Source of the DNA: Pelagophyceae sp. CCMP2097
Lineage: Eukaryota > Sar > Pelagophyceae
DNA: 27,791 nucleotides
Reading direction: 5' to 3'
Assembly: GCA_026770575.1 (NCBI GenBank)
Contig: MU657388.1
Span: 51,934 to 79,724, forward strand
How positions within the stretch are numbered: position 1 is the stretch's first letter; every line of letters starts with the position of its first letter. Shown here in pieces: positions 19,355 to 27,791 of the stretch. The notes under the pieces were generated by a model. That model saw only the letters and a program-made list of their open reading frames with translations, was not told where the DNA came from and ran no database searches. The translations under genes and the position numbers were made by a program.

Positions 19355-19749
19355 CTTCGCAAACGAACCCCGCCACCGGTGCTGCGGTCCCACGCCGCCC
19401 GCGCGCGACGCAGCGGTCGGGACGCGTCGACCCGCAGTGCTGTCAACCCGCACTGCTGACCGAGCCCTGCGAGTATCTGCGAATTGGGCGACAACACTTC
19501 TCATGTGGCACACCACGACCACCTCGGAACACGACTTTTGTTCGACGCCCTGGCGCTCCCGAGGGTGCCACCTCTCCCGATCCACGGCGTCTGCCGAGAG
19601 ACGTCCACGTCTGGACATTAAAAAAACTCATTCGGCTCGTGGGCCTTCCGCGTCGTATATATGCGGGCCTCTCTAGAACATCGCGTGCACGCCCCAGGAG
19701 CCGCCAAGCTAGCTGCAGGCAAGGGTGGGGTTATACAAGATTTACTAGC
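19355..19749. other. Intergenic interval, probable G6PD promoter region
   Basis: This separates the G6PD start from the eL38 stop, both on the minus strand. A TATA-like word, tatatat, occurs at about 19656-19662 and could serve G6PD, although about 300 bases upstream of its ATG. A 7-bp inverted repeat, aagctag (19706-19712) with ctagctt (19745-19751), overlaps the end of the eL38 gene. I see no other gene. Confidence 0.4.
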
Positions 19750-19959
19750 TTAGATGTCCTTGCGCTGGAGGCCCGGGGGCAGCGACTGCGTCAGCTTCTC
19801 CGCCTTCTCCGAGTCGGAGACGCGGAGCGTGTAGAGGTAGCGCGCGCAGCGGATCTTGAACTTGGTCACGCCAGCCGTCTTCTTGATCTTGACGGACTTG
19901 GCGTCGCGTCGCCGCGCCTTCTGGAGGAAGTCGCGGATGTCCGTAATCTCCTTCGGCAT
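19750..19959 (-). CDS. RPL38: 60S ribosomal protein eL38
   Basis: A complete 69-residue frame from ATG 19959 to TAA. The start [12 protein letters not shown], the middle [18 protein letters not shown] and the end [11 protein letters not shown] are those of eL38, and the length matches the family (about 70 residues). It is a small structural protein of the large cytosolic ribosomal subunit. The coding part has no intron. Immediately upstream, a gctgact word followed by gccatgcag (about 19972-19985) looks like a branch point and 3' splice site, so the 5' untranslated leader probably carries an intron, as is common for ribosomal protein genes. The next gene on the same strand starts well upstream, so it has its own promoter. 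Confidence 0.96.
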   Translation of the reverse strand: MPKEITDIRDFLQKARRRDAKSVKIKKTAGVTKFKIRCARYLYTLRVSDSEKAEKLTQSLPPGLQRKDI

Positions 19960-20689
19960 CTTGGCGAACCTGCATGGCAGAGTCAGCGAGGCGCCCGGAT
20001 CGCGGCGGAAACCGCCGTCGGAGGCGCGGAGGAGGGGGCAGAGAAGGTCACTCTCTCCTCGAGCCTCTCAGAGAGAGGGGCGGCGCGGCAGCGCAGCCCA
20101 CGGCCGAGTCCGGCTCGAGTCCGGGCTCGGCGGCGCGAGATCGCCCTGCCGCGGAGCGCCCCTCCCTCTGCCGGGGTCTCGGCGGCCGGCGGCACCGGCG
20201 CCCGTCCAGCCGTTGCACGACGGAGGATCGCCAGTGCCGTCCTGCCCTCTCGGTGACCCCTGGTGAGCGCGACCACAGGGGGCGCGCGACCGCGCGGCGC
20301 CGCCCGCCGTCGTCGCGGCTGCACCGGCGGGCACACCTCTCGCGGCGGCAGGTAAGCGCGCGTGGCTCGTACGCTGCTGTGCACAAAAGTTAACCCTTCG
20401 CTCGATGACTACGAGAGAGGATGAGCGATGCACTTTCGGATCAGTGCGGAACCGCGGGTATTTTAGCGAAATATACGTTGTTCGTTGCTTCCCCGTCGAG
20501 AGACGGTCAAGGCTCGCGGTGCACCCGGACGAGCGCACTCTCCAGGCCCGGGGTGCGAGCGGGATGTGAGCCCCAATTGCCGGACCATCCGTTTCAAACG
20601 TGTTGTTACAATTGTGGTGCTCGGATTCTTAGAACCCCTCCACGGAGGTCCTCGGCATCTTCGGGGCTTCTCGCACGCCTCGCGCGCGG
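19960..20689. other. 5' region of eL38: probable leader intron and promoter
   Basis: This lies upstream of eL38 and downstream of the PfkB kinase gene, both on the minus strand. It contains the acceptor-like site of a leader intron at about 19972. Above about 20380 it becomes less GC-rich. No reading frame in it shows a domain. I could not choose the matching donor. Confidence 0.4.
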
Positions 20690-22124
20690 TCACAGCGTGG
20701 CGTCGGGGGCGTCTGCGTCGAAGGTGGCTTCGAAGGCGGCTTGGATCTCTTTCCCGTCGAGGGGCGCGCTGGCGCCGACGACCGCGACGCAGCACGCCCC
20801 AAACGCGCACCCGTACCGCAGCGCCGTCCGCAGCGAGCCTGCGCCCGCGGTGACGGCGGCCGCGGCCGCGTCGGACGCACCGGGCTGCTCGCGGTAGCCG
20901 TGGAGGAACCCAGCGATGAACGCGTCTCCCGCGCCCGTCGCGTCGGTGACGCAGGAAGCGCGCGGCGCCGGCTGCTCGAGGTACGTCTTCGCCGAGACGA
21001 GGAGCGCGCCGGCGGCGCCGCGCGTCACGACGACGCACCGCGACACCTACGCCGAAAATGAGGCGCCGCCGCAGGCCGCCCGTCTCCGCACCTCTGCTCG
21101 GAGGAGGGCCGTCGCGACAGCGCGCGCGTGGACGGGGCCGGTGGCGCCGTCCCTCGGGACGAGGCCGTTGACGGAGGCGATGCCGTAAGCCTCATCCTCG
21201 GAGACGATGAGAAAGTCTAAGCATTCCGCGAGCAAGGGCGTGTTGACCAGACCCGCCCACTCGTCCAAAGCGTCCGTCTGCGTGCCGAGCGACGTGACCG
21301 CGCCCGCGGCGCGCGCCGCTAACAAGAGGCGCGGCACGCCTGCCTGCAGCCGACCGCAGTTGTAGTACCCCGCCACGTGCACGTGCCCGCCGCGCCGGCC
21401 CACCGCCACCGCCGCCTGCAGCCGTAGAGTGCTGGGAAGACGCGCCTTCCAACGCATTTTCCAGCGAGGCCGTTTCCACAAGGCGACGCACGTCGACGTC
21501 GGCTTGCGAGATGCACATGGCGTCCGCGACTCCCCGGTGCCTATGCGCGTCCCGTGCGAGGCACGGGCGCCAAAGCACCTCGTTCACGCACGTGGCAAAG
21601 GCGCGGTCGTCGCATCCCGAGAGCACGACGCAGCAGCCCGTGCCGAGCGCCGCGCTGCCACCACGGACCTCGAGCTGCACCACGTCGACGCCCCGCCGGC
21701 GCCCCTCGCCCACCAGCAGCCGGCCAAAGTCGTCGGCCGCCGTCGCCGTCCGCCTACGCCGCGCCTCGCCGCCTCTGACGGAGGGGTACGGGACGCCGCG
21801 ATTGGATGCAGCTCGACGGCGCCAGACCCCGCCGCGGCTAGATGCACGGCCGTGTTCAGCGCCGACCCGCCCGCCTGGAGCCTGCGCGCCGCGCGTTCTC
21901 GGACGACGCTCGGGCGCCCGAGGACCGCACTGGATAGGTTGTTCGGTCAAAATGTCCTTGTTCCACTCGGGAAGCTTGTTGAGGCCGCTGACCATGACGT
22001 CAACAAATGCCTCGCCGAAGAAGAGGAAGACGGGTTGGCGCCTTTGCTTGCGGCGGCGCAGCACCGCGGCCACCGCGGACGCCACACCGACCGCAATCGC
22101 AATCGCCAGCTGCGACCGCGACAT
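20690..22124 (-). CDS. PfkB-family carbohydrate kinase with N-terminal membrane anchor
   Basis: PfkB (ribokinase-type) kinases move the ATP gamma-phosphate to a sugar or nucleoside hydroxyl. The model joins 22124-21931, 21881-21828, 21753-21492, 21415-21092 and 21046-20690 (396 aa). Introns of 49, 74, 76 and 45 nt keep the phase. Residues 4-22 (SQLAIAIAVGVASAVAAVL) followed by RRRKQRR form a signal anchor. The fold follows: GEAFVDVM, the substrate-side AGGSALNTAVHLAAAG (68-83), GHVHVAGYYNCG, IVSEDEAYG, VVVTRGAAGALL, and the catalytic DATGAGDAF (313-321) with D319 as the usual base. The second intron is the least certain: skipping it differently would keep a VELHP stretch as in some relatives. 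The exact sugar cannot be told; overall features suggest the ribokinase/fructokinase group. An anchored PfkB kinase is unusual. Confidence 0.83.
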
Positions 22125-22311
22125 CGTCGTTGCCGGGAGGCTCAAAATGCGCGGGCCTCTCCCGACGCGCTCGCTGCTGGGCCCGGCCGCGGCGCGGGCG
22201 CCTTGAGCTTCTTTTTTAGAACGCGGCACTGGCAAAGCCGGACATGTCGCTAAAGTCAGCGATCGAATTTTCTTGCGACTGCATGCCAGTGGGTGTTGTG
22301 ATCGGGCCGAG

Positions 22312-23526
22312 TCACCGCAGCGCCTTGACGCGGATGGTCATCAGCGCATCGTCGGGTTGCGCCGCCGAATCGTCGGCCTCGGTCAGCGACGGCCTGCGCG
22401 CGCGGGCTCTGGCGGGTGGAGCGGTCTTCGGTGTGGCCGACGGGTATTTCGGTCTTCCACGGACGCGGCGGCGCGCGAGGTCCGGTGCCAGACGCGGCGG
22501 TTGTCGAGGACGACGACATCTACATTTTTGGGAAGATCCTCTTTGGCGCGGTCCGACTATAGACGGACCTCCGCGGCGGAGCGCCGGCCGGTGCGTCACA
22601 AGGTCGCCGCTCGACGTCCGCGCCGAGATCTCCGGGTGCCCGTCGGGGAACTTGACGTACTCCTTGGGCGTCGAATTCGTCGTCGGAGCCTCGGGTACGG
22701 CCGCGAGGTCCGTCGCCGTCGGCGACTCGCCGACGTACCTGACCCGCCAGTCGTCGCAAGCGACGACACTCGACAACGGCGCAGACGCTGGGCGCGGGGG
22801 TGGCACAGGAAGAGGACGGCGTCCCAGTGCGTCTTCCACCGCACCTACATTCGACGCGGTCCCGTTTGGCGCCGCGTTTTAAAGTGCAATCGGGCGCACG
22901 TCCTGGTGCCAGTAGTTGGCCTTACGGCTCGTGAGCCACTGGACCTGGAAGATGTAGCTCGAGGCTTGCTCGAGGCCGTCGGCCGCCAGCGCCGCGCCCA
23001 GGTCGCGCTGGACCAAGCCGGGCCTGGCGACATCGTCACGTCGCGGCACCGACTCGGTTGAGGCCTCACACGGTCGCGAGGAAGCGCTGCAGCGGGCCCG
23101 CGACGGACATCCAGAACCTATTTGCAACGGACATGCAGAACCGAGCTTAGCGCGGGCGACCATCGCCCCTCTCGACGCACTCGTTCGACGCCGATCGATC
23201 CTTCTCCGAGACGGTGATGCGCGCGCCGCTCGCGTCGACCCTGCCGCGGTCGCCGCTCTCGCGGGGCGCGGGGGCGGCCACCGCGTCCTCTCGGCGCACG
23301 AGGCGAGGACCGAGCCGTTGATCCGGCGGTCGAGCTTCGACCGCAGCGTTTCGACGAGCTCGCCCCTGCACCGGAAACGCGGTCGAGGGGCCGAGGCGCA
23401 GGGTCCAGCCAGAGACGCGGGCCGGCGCGTCGCGGCTTCTTCGCTGCTGTAAGCCGAAAAAAAAGTAGGCAACGACCGCGCGGCGCTGATGCGCCGGCCC
23501 TCGTCCGACTTGCCAAACGCCGCCAT
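22312..23526 (-). CDS. Probable Fe(II)/2-oxoglutarate oxygenase-like protein, highly split
   Basis: The 3' exons are well supported: 23117-23070, 23023-22900, 22844-22807, 22768-22600, 22556-22465 and 22408-22312, with introns of 63, 46, 55, 38, 43 and 56 nt that all keep the phase. They join short, sensible blocks: FWMSVAGPLQRFLATV, then QWLTSRKANYWHQD, then HWDAVLFL, then WRVRYVGESP, YVKFPDGHPE, VDVVVLDNRRVWHRT and an end MTIRVKALR. The H-x-D of WHQD and the late His of RRVWH, with a nearby Arg, fit the iron and oxoglutarate ligands of a double-stranded beta-helix oxygenase (phytanoyl-CoA or prolyl hydroxylase type). That is an inference from spacing, not a firm match. The 5' part is uncertain: ATG 23526 begins MAAFGKSDEG, and 23525-23181 probably contains at least one more intron, with a pyrimidine-rich tract near 23455. 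No signal peptide is seen. Confidence 0.55.
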
Positions 23527-23635
23527 CGCACGACCACCCTCGGAGGCCCGTGGCGCGCTCAAGGCCGGCGCGCAAGCGTGTTATCGCTGAAAATTCCTAG
23601 TTTAAATTTAAATTATAAAGAGAATCGTACAGATA

Positions 23636-24060
23636 GGTGGTCCCACGGGGTTGTTTAGGTGGTCCTCCTTTTTTGGTCTCGCAATGGGGCAATTCGGTGG
23701 TTACGTAAATCATCGCCAAATAAACGGGGCACTTCGGTACCGCGGTGGTTCTGCTTTTCGCGTCTCGTGGGCGAGGTCATTTCGGTGGTCACGCTTTTCC
23801 GGTTTCGGTGGGCAAGGGCATTTCGGTGGTTCTGTTTTTTCAAGCCTTAATGCGCGGGTCAGATCGGCGGTTCATCTTTAGATGGCGAATTGACAAGGGC
23901 AGAACGGTGGTCGTACCCTTGAAAGCCCATTTCCCGTGGCGTATCGGTGGTCGTATTTGGTGGTGCGTGTGGCGTATCGGTCGTCGTATTTGGTGGTGCG
24001 TGTGGCGTATCGGTGGTCGCCTCTCGTTGCGCTGAATTACCTATAGGTAGCCCACCGATG
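23636..24060. repeat. Periodic GGTGGT array, about 40-bp then 33-bp units
   Basis: The core cGGTGGTy starts at 23636, 23658, 23696, 23744, 23784, 23825, 23866 (as GGCGGT), 23906, 23946, 23979 (as GGTCGT) and 24012. From 23744 to 23946 the spacing is 40, 41, 41, 40 and 40 bp although the sequence between cores is mostly different; a T-rich patch follows the core in many units and ggca- or gtat- plus a short TC end often precedes the next. The last two full units (33 bp) are almost identical. Past the array lie a palindrome (24038-24049) and an inverted core, ccaccgat (24052-24059). It may be the subterminal region of the neighbouring transposon. Confidence 0.75.
24038..24049. other. 12-bp perfect palindrome tacctataggta
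   Basis: A self-complementary 12-mer sits exactly where the GGTGGT array stops and before an inverted copy of the array core. It could be part of a transposon end or a binding site; its function is unknown. Confidence 0.7.
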
Positions 24061-24401
24061 GAAGTTTAATGTTCTCGGGATCGATCGAGGCTGCTCGCTC
24101 CAAGTTGCGTGCGGCACGGCGCCTCTGTGGCTCATGATGACTTGGCCAATTATACGCATGTACGACATTAAAATTTGTTTAGGAATACATGCTTAGCCGA
24201 GGACCCTTGTCGGCAGGACGCCGGCCGTCTTTTTCGTGCGCAAGTGCGGCACGTGCATCTAAGATAACGCCGAGTCCACATCCAGGTCGATGTGGTGCAC
24301 GAAGTGCGACTCGGATGCGACGACTAGGCATCATGCAGCGGAGGGCAGCGCCGAACGGCACGCCGCCCTTGTTCTAGTGCTCGTGCCAGAGCTTGAGATT
24401 G

Positions 24402-26072
24402 CTATTCTTCCTCGTCAGATTGCCCATCAGCATCTTCTCCGTCGCCAATTAACTTATGCGGCTCCCAGTCAAGCGCGTTGTAAGACGTTCCGTCATCGGA
24501 TTGCACGAGGACGACGTCAAAGATGGCGAGGAGACCTAACCCAGGTTGTTCCGTCTCACATTCATGTTTCACGGCATCAAAAGCGATGCGCGTCCCGGAA
24601 AGCTGCGTGGAAGATATGAATTCAACGTCGGTGCTGTGGCGATTCGTGACGACGACCGTATTCTTCGTCCCTGCTACATATGCTCGTAGAATGAGGTCCC
24701 AGAACTTGAGCGCGTTTTCGGTTCCGTTGTAATAAGCGTCCCGCTGTCGCAGGAAGCCGGCGGCCTCTTTCAATGTCGCCGTCGCTTTTCGTTTAACTGC
24801 CTTGCTCAAGTCAGCGCTGTGGGCCTTTAGATACAACGAAATTGCGACCTCGTGCATCGCCGGCATACTCATATACGTGGCAATCTTTGCGCGGGCTTGA
24901 TTTGCATCCCACTGTGTTTGACCCCGGCTCTCCCTTTCAAACAGCCACGCCATAACTTGAAAGATCGAGTTGGTGCCGACGGCAATAAACACGTCTGCAC
25001 GGAGCCTCGCTATCAGTCTATATTGATCATCTGTCATCGGCAGCATGTCAACAGCGACCGCGTCTTTGGCCATTCGAACTGGAATCCGAAACGAGCCCCT
25101 TGATATAACCTTTGTCTCCTGGAATTCAGTGCCAGTGAACGGCCCGGGGTTGGCATTCGCGTTCGTGTGATTGGCCCCGTCGTCGGACAAGTCGTCGAGC
25201 GGCAGATTCTTACCGGTCCGGTCGTCTTCGCCGTCGGCCTCTTCGTCGTCATCCAGCTTTCCCCCGACGCCGTTCTCTTCTTCCGCATCGTCGTCGTCCT
25301 TCCCGTCGACGATATCCTTTGAAGTTGCCTCTGGGCGCAGTTCAAGGTCCGGCTCCCCTATTATCTGGTCGCATTCGAGCTCCTCCGAGATCATGTCCGA
25401 TAGCATACGGCGTCGGAAAAGTGGCACGTCTGTCTGCTGGTAACTTTGTCGGGCCCCAACTGCAACGTAGTGTATCGCGGGGCATACGAAAACACCACAA
25501 TCACTGCCGTTCCCTTCTTGGGGTGTCGTCGCAGCAACGCATGGAACAAGTGGCCATGTCATCACCTCCCGCGCGTCGTTGCCGCGGTGCTTTGCTGCGT
25601 CGGCGAGGTAACGCCTCACCATCTTGAGGTACATCATACCTTTGTGTCCACTATCACATAACGAGTCGTAATATCTCAAAATCCGACCTCTCACGTCGAC
25701 GACCACCAGCGTCCAATGGCTATTGTCGATATTAATCGGGATATAAAGTTTATCATTGACGGCCAGCATATCCGCTCCTAAATCCCACCTTTTCACGGCG
25801 TCAAAGTCGTACTTGCCACGTTCCGAACCATGTTTTTGGACACCGAGGAGCTTGCTCATGAAAGTCGTGTTAAAGATCCGCGACGGCCTTCGACTCGGGC
25901 ATTTTGCGCATAGTCTCCTGTCGCGCGTCGCCAGTAATTCCGTATACGCATTGATACAATCGCCTTTTAACCAGACGAGATCCCTGAACGACCAAACACA
26001 GTCCATGCAAGGAAGCATCGGCACGCAAGTACTTTTTGCTGCGGACGTCTTCGTTGCGAGAGCTTTGTCCAC
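24402..26072 (-). CDS. Transposon-encoded Ulp1-like (C48) cysteine protease
   Basis: C48 proteases process or remove SUMO-type modifiers. Numbering from 26072, the catalytic set is complete and in order: H119 in SHWTLVVVD, D136 in YYDSL, Q185 in PQEGNGSDCG and C192. WLKGDCIN and YDFDAVKRW before it are the usual substrate-groove elements. After the domain come a very acidic linker (about 255-300) and a 250-residue C-terminal region I do not recognise. The codon at 26072 is GTG, and the frame stays open and protein-like upstream to about 26310 (phrases such as FGVWHDTPPEAFA and LAEAWRRALTPGERATVD), overlapping the end of the transposase ORF in another frame. The protein is therefore longer at its N-terminus, or is joined to the transposase by splicing. 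Ulp1-like genes are known passengers of some Mutator-like elements. Codon use is less GC-rich than in host genes. Confidence 0.88.
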   Translation of the reverse strand: MDKALATKTSAAKSTCVPMLPCMDCVWSFRDLVWLKGDCINAYTELLATRDRRLCAKCPSRRPSRIFNTTFMSKLLGVQKHGSERGKYDFDAVKRWDLGADMLAVNDKLYIPINIDNSHWTLVVVDVRGRILRYYDSLCDSGHKGMMYLKMVRRYLADAAKHRGNDAREVMTWPLVPCVAATTPQEGNGSDCGVFVCPAIHYVAVGARQSYQQTDVPLFRRRMLSDMISEELECDQIIGEPDLELRPEATSKDIVDGKDDDDAEEENGVGGKLDDDEEADGEDDRTGKNLPLDDLSDDGANHTNANANPGPFTGTEFQETKVISRGSFRIPVRMAKDAVAVDMLPMTDDQYRLIARLRADVFIAVGTNSIFQVMAWLFERESRGQTQWDANQARAKIATYMSMPAMHEVAISLYLKAHSADLSKAVKRKATATLKEAAGFLRQRDAYYNGTENALKFWDLILRAYVAGTKNTVVVTNRHSTDVEFISSTQLSGTRIAFDAVKHECETEQPGLGLLAIFDVVLVQSDDGTSYNALDWEPHKLIGDGEDADGQSDEEE

Positions 26073-26092
26073 GGTGGCGCGCTCACCAGGCG

Positions 26093-27727
26093 TTAGAGCG
26101 CGTCGCCACGCTTCCGCGAGCTCTGTCGCCGCTCCCGTCCCGGAAATTGGCCGCGCGAACGCCTCCGGGGGGGTGTCGTGCCAGACGCCAAATCGGTCGA
26201 TTCCAAAAGCGCCACGGCAGCAACGACCGTCGCATGCAGCTCGTTGTAGCGCAGACCCGCCCCGATAGTCTTGATAAACGCCAGCGTGCTCGACGGGCTT
26301 TCGAATTCACGATAAGAGACATTAAAGTAACCTTTGCAGGCGAGGACCGACAACTCGAGCTCAAACTCGGCCCAGGCCGCCTCGTCGGCATCGGCGATAT
26401 CAGATATAATGTCGTCGAAATCGATCACCCAGCCACGTTGCATCGGCGCCGTCAACTCTAATAGTTCTTTCGCCACTAAGCACAGCCTATTCGTGAACAG
26501 TTTTTCATTCGAGTAGTCGAATGCTCGAAGCCGATGCCACAGCAACGAAGGTCCGTGGTCCCTTCCTGAAGCCATGAGCGCGAGTGCGCGTTTCGCCGTA
26601 GTATTGTGGTCCTTTTGAAGTTGTGAATCCGACATCGTCGCGGCAGGTGCTCCCACAGTATGTATCAATTTTTGCCGGACCTTCTCCAGCCGCTTGGTGG
26701 CCACCCGTCGCGCCAACATGCCTTCCCTCTGACTCTTGCAACGGACGCTTCTCGGACGGCCGCCGTTTTTCATCTTCGCCGTCGATATGAGGTACTTCTG
26801 GGCAGATTTATGCCTGTACGCAGCCTGGAAGTCAGGCATCTGTTGGCGCCCCGACGCCCGCATTTTTCCCTTCCACGTCGCTGCAGTGTCACCCTCGTCG
26901 TAGAGGCTCTCGGGATTCATCTCCACCACCAACGCCATTTTTACCAAGTGCTCGCACGGCAACCCTTGCTTCTTAATAACGCACAGCGTGCACGTCCTTT
27001 CCGCAACGCAAACGCTGACATGACCGCCGCGGGACGCAGGGTCGTGCACCAAGCCCGTGCCTGTTGTTTTGGCTAAAACGGTAAAACTCGTAAACCGACT
27101 CGACTTCACTTTGAGGTCCGCCAAGTGAGCGTGGGCGTACGGCGTGAGATGCTTATCCCAAGCCACCGCCGCGTCGTACTGTCTGTTCTGCATCTCGACG
27201 ACCATAATGATAAGCATCTTCGAAGCAAGAACGAGATTGGCTTGCCGTGCACCATTGCGTGCCCACCAGCAGCATTCGATCATGTTCGAGTCCGTAACTC
27301 CCTTCATCACGCGGCTGTTTGCGACCTCGAACTGCGATTCGAGGCTGTGATTGTTAATCTTCTTCATAAACGTCCTGTTCTTAATAGAGGCTAAACTAAT
27401 TCGGAGCTCCGCAAGCGCCTTCATCTTCAACAACGAGTCGAATAATTCGCCTCCGCCTTTAATCCCGCCAGACACCGTCGGTTTGCGATGAATAGTACAC
27501 AGAAACTGGCGCGCCTTGGACATGTGCTCAATCAAGTATTTGAGCGCCTCTCTGCGTTCGTCGGTGATCACCGTGTGGGCGACGGTGTTGATGACCCGCT
27601 CGGCGTACTTTTTCAAGCAGAGGTAGTGCGAATCCCAGGTAAAGCTACGCTCGACATCGCCACCATAGCTGTGACGAACCTTGTTGGCCGCCGGCGCACG
27701 CTCGGCGGCGGACGACGCGTCGCCCAT
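26093..27727 (-). CDS. Mutator-like (MULE) transposase, C-terminal half with SWIM zinc finger
   Basis: A 544-codon frame from ATG 27727. Residues about 140-265 show the typical MULE order after the catalytic core: SNMIECCWWARNGARQ (where the family has an N-x-x-E segment), WDKHLTPYAHAHL, a Ser-Arg-Phe strand region, and a SWIM-type zinc finger with C246, C249, C258 and H260 (CTLC then GLPCEH). The usual first pair is C-x-C; here it is C-x2-C. The DDE catalytic core expected before this is not in the frame. An in-frame TAG directly precedes gccatg at the start, and that TAG together with the pyrimidine-rich stretch before it looks like a 3' splice site, so the catalytic exons probably lie beyond the window's right edge. 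The last 80 residues overlap the frame of the Ulp1-like gene and may not be genuine. Confidence 0.8.
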   Translation of the reverse strand: MGDASSAAERAPAANKVRHSYGGDVERSFTWDSHYLCLKKYAERVINTVAHTVITDERREALKYLIEHMSKARQFLCTIHRKPTVSGGIKGGGELFDSLLKMKALAELRISLASIKNRTFMKKINNHSLESQFEVANSRVMKGVTDSNMIECCWWARNGARQANLVLASKMLIIMVVEMQNRQYDAAVAWDKHLTPYAHAHLADLKVKSSRFTSFTVLAKTTGTGLVHDPASRGGHVSVCVAERTCTLCVIKKQGLPCEHLVKMALVVEMNPESLYDEGDTAATWKGKMRASGRQQMPDFQAAYRHKSAQKYLISTAKMKNGGRPRSVRCKSQREGMLARRVATKRLEKVRQKLIHTVGAPAATMSDSQLQKDHNTTAKRALALMASGRDHGPSLLWHRLRAFDYSNEKLFTNRLCLVAKELLELTAPMQRGWVIDFDDIISDIADADEAAWAEFELELSVLACKGYFNVSYREFESPSSTLAFIKTIGAGLRYNELHATVVAAVALLESTDLASGTTPPRRRSRGQFPGRERRQSSRKRGDAL

Positions 27728-27791
27728 GGCCTAGGATGCGTGTGAAATGGAAGACGCACGTTTTGGGCCCCTTTCGCCTGAGCAAACGGCC

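Noticed and set aside
21754..21800. Alternative 26-nt intron in the PfkB gene that keeps a VELHP segment
   Set aside because: A 74-nt intron with the same acceptor gives the right phase and a more usual length; the alternative stays possible.
23181..23320. A 26-nt intron joining two frames of the oxygenase-like gene
   Set aside because: It would keep the phase but is shorter than any intron supported here; I left the 5' part of that gene unresolved.
23636..24060. CRISPR-like array
   Set aside because: The repeated core is only about 10 bp, the spacing changes to 33 bp at the end, the spacers are partly alike, there are no cas genes, and the surroundings are eukaryotic.
1..27791. tRNA, rRNA or riboswitch genes
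   Set aside because: No cloverleaf with conserved T-loop sequence, no rRNA core and no known riboswitch pattern was recognised by eye; a covariance-model search would be decisive.

Overview
The window looks like nuclear DNA of a GC-rich, intron-bearing microalga, most likely a heterokont with a red-type secondary plastid (a pelagophyte such as Aureococcus would fit). The reasons are: eukaryotic genes (eL38, C2-domain, RAP and MEKHLA/WHEP proteins), many very short GT-AG introns that restore reading frame and phase, a small protein with a signal peptide followed by an AAAFAP motif (the ASAFAP-type plastid signal), and a dense gene layout. The species is inferred, not shown. I see no rRNA, tRNA or CRISPR array.

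Layout. 1-623: nothing convincing. 624-1523 (+): tRNA (guanine-N7) methyltransferase. 1524-2981: an AT-rich, gene-poor island. 2982-5269 (+): a protein with three C2 domains. 5270-6929: gene-poor GC-rich DNA with small duplications. 6930-9940 (-): a long organelle-type RNA-binding protein with about seventeen 37-residue helical repeats and a C-terminal RAP domain. 10201-11895 (-): an orphan with a Cys-rich C-terminus. 12071-12190: a fold-back element. 12382-13146 (-): a MEKHLA (PAS-like) plus WHEP protein. 13505-14417 (-): a papain-like (C1) protease. 15065-15772 (+): a small helical, probably plastid-targeted protein. 15928-16928 (-): a coiled-coil protein. 17278-19354 (-): glucose-6-phosphate dehydrogenase. 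19750-19959 (-): ribosomal protein eL38. 20690-22124 (-): a membrane-anchored PfkB sugar kinase. 22312-23526 (-): a Fe(II)/2-oxoglutarate oxygenase-like protein. 23636-24060: an unusual array with a period near 40 bp. 24402-27727 (-): a Mutator-like transposon encoding the C-terminal half of a transposase and a Ulp1-type protease.

The host genes are mostly housekeeping (tRNA modification, translation, NADPH supply, sugar phosphorylation) with no operon-like logic. I rebuilt 26 introns from frame, splice-site and phase consistency; 23 of them are 31-90 nt long. The right end differs: codon use is less GC-rich, there are long uninterrupted ORFs, and transposon genes lie next to the repeat array, which I read as a mobile element and its terminal region.
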